The notes: generated by a model from the sequence alone, not told the origin. A DNA stretch of 64,000 nt from Azospirillum lipoferum 4B (GCF_000283655.1 NC_016622.1:1376501-1440500), one strand, 5' to 3'. Counted from the stretch's first letter, positions 35,895 to 45,097 are shown. A program made the numbers and translations.

Positions 35895-38800
35895 TCAGGA
35901 CGTCGGTTTGTCCGCCGGCTGTTTTCCGCCGCGGTATTCCTTCAGGAACTTCTTGAACATATCCACTTCCGCCACGCGGGAGCGGATCGTTCCCACATCG
36001 ATCAGGCCCATCGCCTGCTCGGGGCGGGTCAGGATGCGGAAGGCGTCCTCGTTCGGCCCGCCCTTCATCGACCCTTCGAAGTCCTTCTTCAGCAGGTTCA
36101 GCCCGTTGCCGTCGCCGGCCAGCGCCAGCGCCACCGCCCGGTTCAGCACCAGCTGCGACATGTTGGGATCCAACGGCTTGGCGGGCGATGGCGGCGGTCC
36201 GATCACCTTGTTCAGCGCCAGCGCCGCGGCATCCCATTTCTGGCCCTTCCAGGCGATGTCGACGCGCAGCAGGTTGGCATTGATGCTGTCGTCCTGAGCC
36301 AGCAGCTGCATCGCCTCGTCGCCGCGATTCAGCTCGGCCAGCGCCTTGGCCTGCATCAAGCGCCGTTCCGCCGCCAGATCGGCCGGCAGGCCGGCGATGT
36401 TGGACAGCTCCAGCGCCTTCAGTGCCTCATCCGGCTTGTTGTCGAGCAAACGGACGGAGGCGAGCCGCGTGCCGATCCGCGCCTTGTCCAGACCGGACAG
36501 GCGGAATTCCACCTGATGCTGCAGCAGGTCGGCGGCCCGGTTCAGCAGGTCGATGGAGATCAGGCGCTCCGCCAACTGCCGGATGATCTCGTCGCCGGCC
36601 TCTCCCACCGGGGTCAGCTCGCGGAACTGGTCGTAGAGCTGCAGCGCATCGAGCGTCGGCAGACGCTGCGCCCCATCCTTGAACAGGTCGGCGAAGATGC
36701 GCGACATCTCCTTGGTGATGGCTTCCGCCCGCGGCGTGTCGGCGACCAGGGCCGCCGTTTCCTTCATGGTGTTGAAGCCCTTGGCATATTCGCCGCCGGC
36801 GATCAGCACCTCGCCCATGCGCGAGCGGATCTGCATCTCCAGGTCGTCGCCGCGCCAGGTGAAGGTCAGGCCGGCCAGCTGTTCCGCCGCCGCAGTCGGC
36901 GACATCTTGCCTTCGGACAGCTCCAGGTTGGTCAGGGCCAGCCCGGCCTTGGCGCGATAGAACCGGTCATAGCTGTTGTAGGCGGCGGTCAGCTGCTCGC
37001 GTGCCTGTTCGGTCTCGCCGGTCTGGGCATAGAGCAGGCCGCGCAGATACTGGGTCTGCGGGTTCTCCTCCTGCTCCGGGCCGCTGTGTTCGATCACGCG
37101 GTCGAACAGCCGTTTGGCGGTGGCGGTGTCGCGCGTCTCCAGAGCCGCCTCCGCCGCCCGCAGTCCTAGCTTGCCGATCATCGGCTCCGGATAGCTGTTC
37201 AGGATCTGGCCCGACGCCTTGAAACCGGCCATCGCCTTCGGCCAGTCGCGCCGGTCGGCGGCGATGGCGGCACGCCACAGGTTGGCTTCCGGGTTGTTGG
37301 CCAGCGACGGGATCGACAGGTCGGCCTCGCCGCCCTCCAGGTCGCCGGTCAGCACGCGGGCGGCCCCGCGCAGAGCGCGGAATTCCGGCCAACCCTCCAG
37401 GTCCGGCTGGTTCTGCTGCAGCACGTCCAGCAGGCCCAGCGTCTCCTGGCCGAAACCGTTGGCGAAATAGAAACGGGCAAGGTCGAGCTGCGCCTTCGCC
37501 CGCTCCGACTCCGGAGCATTGACGACGGCGAGCTGGAGGTCCTGGCGCGCCTGGGTGAAATTGTCGAGATCGCCGTGCTTCCAGGCCGGCAGATTGAACA
37601 GGCGGCGTCCTTGCGCCTGGGCCGGCTGAGCCTTCGGCGGCTCCATCGACGAGGCACCGCCGGTCGCCGGAACAGGCTGCGGAGCGGCGGCGAGCTGCGC
37701 CGGCACCGGCTGCGGCGCCGACTGCTGGGCCGGGGCGGGCATGGCACCGGGCGGCGGTGCCACGGCCGGATTGCCGGAATCGGCGGCCGACGACAGGTGC
37801 AGGCCGCCGGCGGTGGTCAGTTCCACCCCCTCTTTGACAGCGCGAACCGTCACATTGTCGGAGATCGGCCGCACCACCACACCTTGATAGGAGGGCATGA
37901 CCTCCAGATCCGGGTATCGATGCGGCTCGGGCAGGCCTTGCCCCGGGCTGGACAGCGGCACCACCTGGATGCGGTCGCCGACGTCGGGATCGGCGAACTG
38001 GACGACGTTGGCGGCATCGGGGGCACGAACCAGCAGCCGGGCCCCCAGCAGGAAATCGGGATCGGGTTCGACCCGCAGGTCGCCGGCACTGCCCATGTTG
38101 GCGGGACGGCCGGAGGACAGGATGCGCCAAGTGGTGCCCTGCCGCTCCACCGTCGGCCACACCATCGGGCCGATCTTGGTGCGGAACACGCTGCCGCCGG
38201 TCGCCGGCACCGGCTCCACCGCTCCCATCAGCTCGGATCCGGGGCCGCTGAGCTTGCCGGCACCGATGGGCATGGGCCGGTCGAACACGACATAGAGCTG
38301 GCCGGCCCGCGGATAGACCGCGATGGACGACGGTCCGCCGGTCTCGAAGGTCAGAACCGGCCCGGTGAGCCCAGCCGCCGGCTGACCCTTCGCATCGACG
38401 GGCGCCACAGGTGCCGCCTTTGCGACCGCCGGAGGCGCCGGTTGGGCGCTGGCCGCCGGTGCGGCGGCCGGTGTCGCGGCGGGTGTCGCGGTCGCCGCAT
38501 TGGCGGCGGTGGCCGAGCGGCTGGTCGTGGTCGACGCCACGACCGGCCCGTCGGTGGCGGGCGCCTGACTGCTCCCCTGGCCGCTCCCCTGGCCAATCTG
38601 GGGCGGCATCGCTCCCTGCGATCCGGCAGCCGGCGGCATGGCTTCGGTCTTCGGCAAGCCGGCCCGCGACCCTGGATTGCCGACCGACAGAATCACGGAT
38701 TTGCCCGACGCGCTGTCGCTCACCTCGGCATCCTGCGGCACGGCCAGGGTGACCGCCAGCGCCCCGTCCGGCTGACGGAAGGATTCCACGTTCTGGATGT

Positions 38801-39488
38801 TGCGCAGCTTCGCCTTCGCCACTGCCGACAGGTCGGCGCTGCCGCCCTTGTCGAAGAAGACGGTCACAGCCGCCCCGTCGCGCTTGACCGAATAGCCGAC
38901 CGGCGACGGCCAGTCGAAGGTCAACCGGCTCTGGTCCGGCTGGTCCGCGCCCCGCACCCGGACCCGGCCGGCGGACGGCACCGGCTTGGCAGCCTCCGCC
39001 TTTGCCGGTTCCGTTCCGGCCGATGCCGTCTCAGCGGGTTGTGCCGGGGCGGGTTGCGCCGCAGTGGGTTGCGCTGCGGTGGATTGCGCCGCGGCGGGGG
39101 ACAGGTCGATGGCGACGGCGTTGCCGTTGCGGAAGCTCTTCAGCGAAACCGGGCGTTTCAGGTCGAAGGAGAGCGTCTTGCCGTCCGGCTCCACCCGGCC
39201 GCCGGCCAGATAATCCGGCAGCGCCCGAACCAGACGGTCCAGTTGCGCGTTGATCGGTTCGGTGAAGCTCACCACCAGCCGGCCGCCGTCAACCGACGCT
39301 GTGAAATCCACCTTGCCCGGCCAATCGAAGACCAGCCGTCCGAATTCCTTGTGGGTGCCGCCACGCACGGGCACGGTGGCGGCGTCCGCCGAAAGAGGGG
39401 ACAGCAGGACCGGCACGGCCGACAGCGCCACCGCGGCGGCACAGCCGCGCAGCCAGCGCTTTCTCCGATAGGCCGACCGGTCCGTCAC
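35895..39488 (-). CDS. Very large exported AMIN-like / TPR-repeat protein
   Basis: A 1197-residue exported protein with an N-terminal hydrophobic signal (about 12-36). Residues about 45-130 and 175-275 are AMIN-like beta modules (each contains FDWPxxVxxxxxxDG, e.g. RLVFDWPGKVDFTASVDGG). Two Ala/Pro-rich linkers follow, then a beta-rich central region (about 375-560) and a long helical repeat region (about 635-1180) of TPR type. It is the last gene of a four-gene operon with two MotB-like proteins and CheZ. AMIN modules often bind peptidoglycan, so a periplasmic scaffold tied to motility is a fair inference. I do not recognise a named homologue. Confidence 0.75.
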   Translation of the reverse strand: MTDRSAYRRKRWLRGCAAAVALSAVPVLLSPLSADAATVPVRGGTHKEFGRLVFDWPGKVDFTASVDGGRLVVSFTEPINAQLDRLVRALPDYLAGGRVEPDGKTLSFDLKRPVSLKSFRNGNAVAIDLSPAAAQSTAAQPTAAQPAPAQPAETASAGTEPAKAEAAKPVPSAGRVRVRGADQPDQSRLTFDWPSPVGYSVKRDGAAVTVFFDKGGSADLSAVAKAKLRNIQNVESFRQPDGALAVTLAVPQDAEVSDSASGKSVILSVGNPGSRAGLPKTEAMPPAAGSQGAMPPQIGQGSGQGSSQAPATDGPVVASTTTSRSATAANAATATPAATPAAAPAASAQPAPPAVAKAAPVAPVDAKGQPAAGLTGPVLTFETGGPSSIAVYPRAGQLYVVFDRPMPIGAGKLSGPGSELMGAVEPVPATGGSVFRTKIGPMVWPTVERQGTTWRILSSGRPANMGSAGDLRVEPDPDFLLGARLLVRAPDAANVVQFADPDVGDRIQVVPLSSPGQGLPEPHRYPDLEVMPSYQGVVVRPISDNVTVRAVKEGVELTTAGGLHLSSAADSGNPAVAPPPGAMPAPAQQSAPQPVPAQLAAAPQPVPATGGASSMEPPKAQPAQAQGRRLFNLPAWKHGDLDNFTQARQDLQLAVVNAPESERAKAQLDLARFYFANGFGQETLGLLDVLQQNQPDLEGWPEFRALRGAARVLTGDLEGGEADLSIPSLANNPEANLWRAAIAADRRDWPKAMAGFKASGQILNSYPEPMIGKLGLRAAEAALETRDTATAKRLFDRVIEHSGPEQEENPQTQYLRGLLYAQTGETEQAREQLTAAYNSYDRFYRAKAGLALTNLELSEGKMSPTAAAEQLAGLTFTWRGDDLEMQIRSRMGEVLIAGGEYAKGFNTMKETAALVADTPRAEAITKEMSRIFADLFKDGAQRLPTLDALQLYDQFRELTPVGEAGDEIIRQLAERLISIDLLNRAADLLQHQVEFRLSGLDKARIGTRLASVRLLDNKPDEALKALELSNIAGLPADLAAERRLMQAKALAELNRGDEAMQLLAQDDSINANLLRVDIAWKGQKWDAAALALNKVIGPPPSPAKPLDPNMSQLVLNRAVALALAGDGNGLNLLKKDFEGSMKGGPNEDAFRILTRPEQAMGLIDVGTIRSRVAEVDMFKKFLKEYRGGKQPADKPTS

Positions 39489-39489
39489 C

Positions 39490-40197
39490 TCAATCCGCTC
39501 CTTCCTCTCGCACCACGATATCCACCGGCAGGCGTCCGCCGCCAGCCCCTTCGACCGGCATCATCACCGCCCGTGCCACCAGATCGCGGCGATAGCCGGT
39601 CTCCCGCAATGCCGCGGAAACGGCGACCGCCCTGGTCAGCGCCCGTTCCCAGGCCACGCCGCCGGCCGGATCCTCGCGCTCGGCATGGCCGACCAGCTCG
39701 ATCCGATTGCCGATGCGGCCGATGACCGCGCCCAGCAGAAACAGCACCCGCCGCCCCCCCTCGGTGAAGGCGGCGCCGGTCGGGTCGAACATCCGTTCCC
39801 CCGGCAGGCGGATGACGACGCGGTCGTCCTCGCGCCGGACATCGACCACCGACAGCTCGGCGTTCGACCGCAGCTGGCTGCCCAGCAGGGCCGCCAGATA
39901 ATGAAGGTCGATGGCTGCCCGCTGCTCCACCGCTTGAGCGTTGAAGGCTGCCGACGGGTCGGCCGGCCGGTCGGACGGTGCGGCGGCGGTCGAGCGAGCG
40001 GCGGGAATCGACTCCGCCACGCCCTTGGCCAGACGGGTCCAGCGCTCGGCCTCCGGCTCGCTCATCGAATACATCAGAACGAAGAAGGCGAGCATCAAGG
40101 AGATCAGGTCGGTAAAGCTGATCAGCCACAGCGTCTTGCGCTGCCCGCCGCGATCCTCGGCTCCCGACCTGCGGGATATGTTGGGAACGCGGATCAC
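39490..40197 (-). CDS. MotB-like OmpA-family protein
   Basis: A 235-residue protein with one N-terminal helix carrying the MotB signature SFTDLISLMLAFFVLMYSMS, where D30 occupies the place of the proton-binding Asp of MotB. The periplasmic half has an OmpA-like peptidoglycan-binding fold (about 115-230), with GHAERE where MotB has GHTD. No motA is nearby, so it is not a normal stator operon. It overlaps the next MotB-like gene by 4 bases. Confidence 0.82.
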   Translation of the reverse strand: MIRVPNISRRSGAEDRGGQRKTLWLISFTDLISLMLAFFVLMYSMSEPEAERWTRLAKGVAESIPAARSTAAAPSDRPADPSAAFNAQAVEQRAAIDLHYLAALLGSQLRSNAELSVVDVRREDDRVVIRLPGERMFDPTGAAFTEGGRRVLFLLGAVIGRIGNRIELVGHAEREDPAGGVAWERALTRAVAVSAALRETGYRRDLVARAVMMPVEGAGGGRLPVDIVVREEGAD

Positions 40198-40985
40198 TTC
40201 CGCACCTCCGGCCGGCGCTTGGCCGTCCCATTCTCGTCCCAGCGCAGGGAAAACAGCAGGCGCACCCCGCCCGGCTCGCCGCGCTCGATGCCGACGGTGA
40301 CGTTGCGGGCCGGTGCGCCGTCGGCGATCAGCGCGCGGGCCAAGGCTCCGGCACGGGCGACCGGTCCCGGCGGCTGGCTGGGCGTGCCCGTCGGGCCGAT
40401 GCCGAGCAGCGCGTCCAGTTCCACCCGCTCGCCCTGGCGCGACTGGCGCAGCGCATCGGCGATCCGGTCGATCAGTCCCTGGCGATCCGGCCGCAGCGTC
40501 ATGGTGCCGGCAACGAACAGGTCGTCGGCGGGCAGACGCACCTCCAGCAGCCGGCCGGGAGCGACCACCTCCACCTTTGCGACCGCGATTTCGGTGGCGA
40601 ACAGCGTGCCGACACCGTCGAGCCGCTGAACCGCGAAGACCGTCCCCGCCCGCGATGCCACCGTCTCCGTCCCGTCGCGCAGGCGCGGATCGATGACGAA
40701 ACTCGGGAAGGTCCGCTCCAGCGAGGCGGCGACCGCCTTCACTTTCTGCACGGTCTGCACCGAATGGGCGTTGAGCACGATGAAGAAGACCAGCAGCAGC
40801 AGGAACAGCGACAGCAGCAGCAGGATGCTGCCATTGTTGGGGTTGGCATGTTCCTGCCCGCTCCCAAGGCCCCCACCCCCACGGCCGGCCCGCAGCGTCG
40901 GAAACCCGATGCCGGCCGGACCCGGTCCGCGGCCTTGGGTCGCCCGACCGCTGGTGAACCCGCTGGTGGGTTTGCCGGCCAGCAT
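40194..40985 (-). CDS. Second MotB-like membrane protein lacking the proton Asp
   Basis: A 263-residue protein with a Gly-rich cytosolic N-terminus (1-50), one membrane helix (about 53-73, ILLLLSLFLLLLVFFIVLNA) with no acidic residue, and a periplasmic domain (about 95-260) that resembles a degenerate OmpA fold (LEVRLPADDLFVAGTMTLRP and ALARALIADGAPARNVTVGI). It overlaps the MotB-like gene downstream and starts four bases after cheZ. It may pair with its neighbour as a heterodimer. Confidence 0.65.
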   Translation of the reverse strand: MLAGKPTSGFTSGRATQGRGPGPAGIGFPTLRAGRGGGGLGSGQEHANPNNGSILLLLSLFLLLLVFFIVLNAHSVQTVQKVKAVAASLERTFPSFVIDPRLRDGTETVASRAGTVFAVQRLDGVGTLFATEIAVAKVEVVAPGRLLEVRLPADDLFVAGTMTLRPDRQGLIDRIADALRQSRQGERVELDALLGIGPTGTPSQPPGPVARAGALARALIADGAPARNVTVGIERGEPGGVRLLFSLRWDENGTAKRRPEVRK

Positions 40986-40989
40986 GGCG

Positions 40990-41697
40990 TCAGTCGAAGC
41001 TGGCGAGCAGGCGGTCGATCTCGTCCTGGTCCATGGCGTTGCCCGGCAGCTGCGGCCCATGCAGAAGCTGCTTGTCCGCCTCCTCCGCACTCATCGGTTC
41101 GTAATGGACGGCCGCCTCCGCGTCCTCCGCCGCCAGCTTGGCCAGCCGGGGGGCATGGTTCTGGCGCACCTCGCTGCCGAAGGCGGCGACGATCATGTCC
41201 ACCTTCGATTCGATGTGCTTCAGAGTCCGCACCACCTTGCTGATGCGCTGGCCGGTAATGTCCTGGAAGTTGCAGGCCTCGTAGATCGCCGTGATCTGGT
41301 CGTTCAACTTGACCGCGGTTTCCGCATCCGACTGCCCGGCGATGGCGCCGATGGCGTCGCAGGCGTCGAAGATGGCGAAGGTCGCCTTCTCGGTCGCGCC
41401 GATCACCGCGTCCAGCTCGTCCGTGGCGGTGCGGATATGCTCGTCGCGGATTTCCGCGGGCTGGAGCGCCGCGATCTCCTGCTTGGCCGTCTCGATGTAT
41501 TTGGCGAGGTCGACGACCTCCTTGTAGAGGCGCAGGTCGGTGGCGGAGATGTCACCGTCCATGCTGCCCAGGATGGTCCGGACGATGTCCGTCACCTCCT
41601 CCCGCGACAGGGGCTTGGCGGCCTCCGCAAAGGCGGCGTCGAGGCGCTGTCTCAGAAGCTTCTGTTCCGTCACGGCGGAATGGGCGGAGAAGGTCAT
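40990..41697 (-). CDS. cheZ: Chemotaxis phosphatase CheZ
   Basis: A 235-residue all-helical protein with the CheZ catalytic motif NFQDITGQRI (residues 143-152; D146 and Q150 correspond to the residues that orient CheY-P hydrolysis) and the C-terminal CheY-binding helix DQDEIDRLLASFD. CheZ dephosphorylates CheY-P to end the motor-switching signal. It leads the operon of MotB-like and AMIN/TPR genes, tying that operon to chemotaxis or motility. Confidence 0.93.
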   Translation of the reverse strand: MTFSAHSAVTEQKLLRQRLDAAFAEAAKPLSREEVTDIVRTILGSMDGDISATDLRLYKEVVDLAKYIETAKQEIAALQPAEIRDEHIRTATDELDAVIGATEKATFAIFDACDAIGAIAGQSDAETAVKLNDQITAIYEACNFQDITGQRISKVVRTLKHIESKVDMIVAAFGSEVRQNHAPRLAKLAAEDAEAAVHYEPMSAEEADKQLLHGPQLPGNAMDQDEIDRLLASFD

Positions 41698-41974
41698 CGG
41701 GCGTGTCCAGCGAGAGGGGCTAGGCCTTGGCGGAATATGCCGGATCCTCCCCGGTCGGCGCCCTCCAGCGAGCGCCCGTCGGTGCCGCAGGGCGGAGGTT
41801 CAACGCTCCGACCGCTTGTGGCGCCCAACCGTCCCAGGAACTGTCCGAGCCGACTAAGCCTATGGCGCGAGGGTTAAGAGCCCGTAAAGACGGCCTTGCC
41901 GGAACGCCGCTGTGACCCGTTCGCCACAGTGTGATCCGCCCAGCCCGCGACCGCGGTGGGGGCGGAGCGGGCGA

Positions 41975-42103
41975 TCAGAACAGGCCGGCGGCGACCGGCG
42001 CGCCCAGCAGGGCGATCAGGACCAGAATGGTGACGGCAGCCAGCCGTTCCGCCGGTGACCAGCGTTTCCAGTCCTTCCTGAAGCTTTTCAGTTCGTCGGC
42101 CAT
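41975..42103 (-). CDS. 42-residue single-helix membrane protein
   Basis: A 42-residue reading frame with a charged N-terminal half (MADELKSFRKDWKRWSP) and one hydrophobic helix (about 21-41) ending AAGLF. GGAAGG lies a normal distance upstream. There is no recognised family. It looks like a small membrane regulator or structural protein. It lies between cheZ and the patatin gene. Confidence 0.6.
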   Translation of the reverse strand: MADELKSFRKDWKRWSPAERLAAVTILVLIALLGAPVAAGLF

Positions 42104-42422
42104 GACAGACCTTCCGGTTTCGAGAACTACACTGCAACGCAACGAAACTGCACCGGGTCCAGTTGACGCATGGTTAACACCCAACTCAGGAGCATACTTC
42201 CAACCGAACTGGCACAGAAATGCCACAGTCGCTGTGTCCTGACGCATGATGCAAATCAAAGATCGGCCAAATTTTCGACATTTCCCACCTCCCGCGCGGC
42301 GATGGGAGATGCGCCGGCGGCGTGCCCCTTCCGCTCGCTTCCATTGACGGTCGACCATTCCCAAATGGTACGCTCCAGATCAAGCCGCCGGGTCGGCCGG
42401 GCGGCACCGACAGGGGTTGCGG
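42104..42422. other. Intergenic region between the 42-residue gene and the patatin gene
   Basis: 319 bases forming a divergent promoter region. It holds a CtrA-like site TTGA-N7-TTAAC at 42163-42178 and a palindrome TGGCA-N6-TGCCA at 42210-42225, but no coding frame with support. AT content is higher than in the flanking genes, as expected of a promoter. Confidence 0.55.
42163..42178. promoter_or_regulatory. CtrA-like site TTGA-N7-TTAAC
   Basis: One mismatch from the CtrA consensus TTAA-N7-TTAAC, in a divergent promoter region. Significance depends on whether CtrA controls the adjacent genes; a single site is weak evidence. Confidence 0.35.
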
Positions 42423-43427
42423 ATGGCGAAAGGAACCGACCTGAAGATCGGGCTTGCGTTGGGAAGCGGTGCCGCCCGGGGTTGGGCTCATATCGGCGTC
42501 CTGCGCGCGCTGGAAGAGATCGGGATCGAACCGGACATAATCTGCGGCACCTCCATCGGCGCCGCCGTCGGGGCCGCCTACCTGACCGACCAGATGGACG
42601 AGCTTCAGTCCTGGGCGCAAAAGATGGGCTGGCTCGGCATGCTGGGCATCATCGATCTCACCTTCCGGCGCGGCGGTCTGGTCGCCGCGGAAAAGGCGTT
42701 CGGCCGTTTCGACAACGAACGCAGCAACATCCTCATCGAGAATCTGCGGCGTCCCTTCGCCACGGTCGCCACCGACCTGTCGACCGGGCGGGAGATCTGG
42801 CTGCGCGACGGGCCCCTGATGTCGGCGGTGATGGCGTCGGCGGCGATGCCCGGCCTGTTTCCCGCAGTGCGGCGCGACCATCACCTGCTGGTGGACGGCG
42901 CGCTGGTCAACCCGGTGCCGGTATCGCTCTGCCGGGCGCTTGGGGCCGACGTGGTGGTGGCGGTGAACCTGAACAGCGAACTGTCTCCGCTCGGCCGCCC
43001 CAACGGGCGGGGAAACGGCGGGCGTTCGAACGGCAAGCCCGCCGCCAAGGCCCCGGTGCCCGAGGCGGCGGCAGCCGGCGGCGATGCCGGCTCCCCCGCC
43101 CTGTCACACCTGACCAGCCAGATCTCCACCTGGCTCGGCCGCAAGCCCAGCCGGCGCACCCGCTTCATCGCCGATCAGATCGACGACGCCCATGCCCAGA
43201 AACCGATGCCGAACGCGCTGGAGGTGATGGCGGGCTCTATCGACATCATGCAGGACCGCATCACCCGATCCCGTCTTGCCGGCGAGCCGCCGGACGTTCT
43301 GATCGCACCCAGGCTTGCCCATATCGGCATCCTGGAGTTCGACCGCGCGGCGGAGGCGGTGGAAATCGGCCATGCCGCCGCTTCCATGCTCCGCCCGTCG
43401 ATTGAACTTGCCCTGCGCCGCGCCTGA
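42423..43427 (+). CDS. Patatin-like phospholipase
   Basis: A 334-residue patatin-family lipid hydrolase. The oxyanion motif GSGAARGWAHIG (about 14-25), nucleophile GTSIG (42-46, S44) and the DGA dyad partner (D158 in VDGALVNPVP) are all present, so it is probably active. The family includes RssA and NTE-type phospholipases. A Ser/Gly-rich insert at about 190-225 and a C-terminal helical part follow. It is 79 bases upstream of an M10 metalloprotease gene. Confidence 0.9.
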   Translation: MAKGTDLKIGLALGSGAARGWAHIGVLRALEEIGIEPDIICGTSIGAAVGAAYLTDQMDELQSWAQKMGWLGMLGIIDLTFRRGGLVAAEKAFGRFDNERSNILIENLRRPFATVATDLSTGREIWLRDGPLMSAVMASAAMPGLFPAVRRDHHLLVDGALVNPVPVSLCRALGADVVVAVNLNSELSPLGRPNGRGNGGRSNGKPAAKAPVPEAAAAGGDAGSPALSHLTSQISTWLGRKPSRRTRFIADQIDDAHAQKPMPNALEVMAGSIDIMQDRITRSRLAGEPPDVLIAPRLAHIGILEFDRAAEAVEIGHAAASMLRPSIELALRRA

Positions 43428-43506
43428 CCGGCGCCTGTCCCACGTATCACCGGCAGGCGGGCCCCTGCCCCGCTCCTCTTCCGATCCGCACGGGAGCCAA
43501 GCGTCC

Positions 43507-45087
43507 ATGAGCCAGTCCACGCTGACCGATTACATCTCCGCCCTCCTTCCGAGCGGAACGCCGCATTGGGGTACCGGCGGAACGGTGCTGGACGGAAGCT
43601 CCGTCGGCTCTGCTGTCACCGTGACCTATGCCTTCGCGACCAGTTCGCGTCAGGTGGCCGGTGCCGATGCAAGCGGCTTCGCGGCGATGAACAGCGCACA
43701 GCGCACCGCCGTCCGTCAGGCATTGGCGGCCTGGAGTGCCGTGGCCAACATCACCTTCGTCGAGACGACCGACGTTTCCAGCGCCACGCTGCGCTTCGGC
43801 ACCAACCGCCAGAACGGCGAATCGGCTGCCTATGCCTATTACCCGTCCAGCTCGGCACAGGGCGGCGACGTCTTCCTGGCCAACGACAGTGCCGGCAACG
43901 TCAACCCCACGGCGGGTAGCTATGCCTACATGACGGTCATCCACGAGATCGGCCATGCGTTGGGTCTCAAGCATCCCGGCAATTACAACGCCGGCAGCAG
44001 CGAGGGAACCGAGGGCCCCTACCTGCCCTCGACCACGGACAATTATGCGTACAGCATCATGTCCTACAACGACAACACCGCCCTGCCGGCGGGAACCTAC
44101 CTGACCGGACCGAGCCTCTACGACATCGCGGCGATCCAGTATCTCTACGGCGCCAACACGTCCACCGGTGCAGGCGATACCAGCTACACCCTGAACACCG
44201 GCAGCTTCACCACGCTGTGGGATCCGAACGGCCGCAACACACTGAACGGCAGCGCACAGACGGTCTCGCTGTCGCTGGATCTGCGGGCGGGCTATTTCAG
44301 CAGCGCCGGAGCCACGACCTTCCTGGCGCTGGCCTATGGCACCACGGTCCAACTGGCGATCGGCGGCAGCGGCGACGACAGCATCACCGTCAATACGCTG
44401 GGGAACGTCCTGGACGGCGGCAGCGGCACCGACACCGCCGTGTTCAGCGGCAGCCGGTCGCAATACCGCGTACAGCAGTTGGACGGCAGCCGTTTCATCG
44501 TCAATGGCGCCGACGGGATCGACCTGCTGACCAATATCGAGTATCTGCGCTTTTCCGATACCGGCACGACCCTGTCGGCGAGCGTGTCCGGCAGTTTCGA
44601 CGCCTTGCGCTACATCGCGTCCAACGCCGACCTGATCGCGGCCTTCCGCACCGACACCGCCGCAGCGACGCAGCACCTCACCAGCTTCGGCGTCTATGAG
44701 GGGCGCAGCCTGAGCGGCTTCGATCCCTACAATTATCTGGCCGGCTATGGCGACCTGCTGAACACCTTCGGCAGCGATGTCGGCGCAGCGACCCGCCATT
44801 TCATCGAATACGGGTATCGCGAGGGCCGCAACTCCACCCTGTTCGACACGCTGTCGTATCAGGCCAGCAACCCAGACCTGATCGCCGCCTTCGGAAGCGA
44901 CCGAGAGGCGGTGGAGCTTCATTACATCGTCAACGGACGTTTCGAAGGCCGCTCCTTCACCGCCTTCAATGCCACCGCCTATCTGGCCGCCAACCCCGAC
45001 GTGAATGCCGCGGTCGGCGGCAGCATTGCCGGGGCAAAGCAGCATTATGTGAGCTACGGCTACGCCGAAGGACGGGCGCTCGCCTGA
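43507..45087 (+). CDS. Serralysin-type M10 metalloprotease with C-terminal repeats
   Basis: A 526-residue protein with a zinc-protease domain: HEIGHALGLKHPG (H146, E147, H150, H156) and the Met-turn SIMSY (M185, Y187), normal for serralysins. A short RTX-like GGSGDD / DGGSGTD segment follows (about 285-315), then at about 355-526 four repeats of about 45 residues ending in H-x(6)-GxxEGR, such as HLTSFGVYEGRS and HFIEYGYREGRN. There is no N-terminal signal, as expected for type I secreted proteases. The transporter is not in the window. Confidence 0.88.
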   Translation: MSQSTLTDYISALLPSGTPHWGTGGTVLDGSSVGSAVTVTYAFATSSRQVAGADASGFAAMNSAQRTAVRQALAAWSAVANITFVETTDVSSATLRFGTNRQNGESAAYAYYPSSSAQGGDVFLANDSAGNVNPTAGSYAYMTVIHEIGHALGLKHPGNYNAGSSEGTEGPYLPSTTDNYAYSIMSYNDNTALPAGTYLTGPSLYDIAAIQYLYGANTSTGAGDTSYTLNTGSFTTLWDPNGRNTLNGSAQTVSLSLDLRAGYFSSAGATTFLALAYGTTVQLAIGGSGDDSITVNTLGNVLDGGSGTDTAVFSGSRSQYRVQQLDGSRFIVNGADGIDLLTNIEYLRFSDTGTTLSASVSGSFDALRYIASNADLIAAFRTDTAAATQHLTSFGVYEGRSLSGFDPYNYLAGYGDLLNTFGSDVGAATRHFIEYGYREGRNSTLFDTLSYQASNPDLIAAFGSDREAVELHYIVNGRFEGRSFTAFNATAYLAANPDVNAAVGGSIAGAKQHYVSYGYAEGRALA

Positions 45088-45097
45088 CTGCCGACGC

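Noticed and set aside
42210-42225. TGGCAC...TGC motif resembling a sigma-54 promoter
   Set aside because: GG and GC are 9 bases apart rather than 10, so the -24/-12 spacing is wrong; it is better read as a chance palindrome TGGCA-N6-TGCCA.
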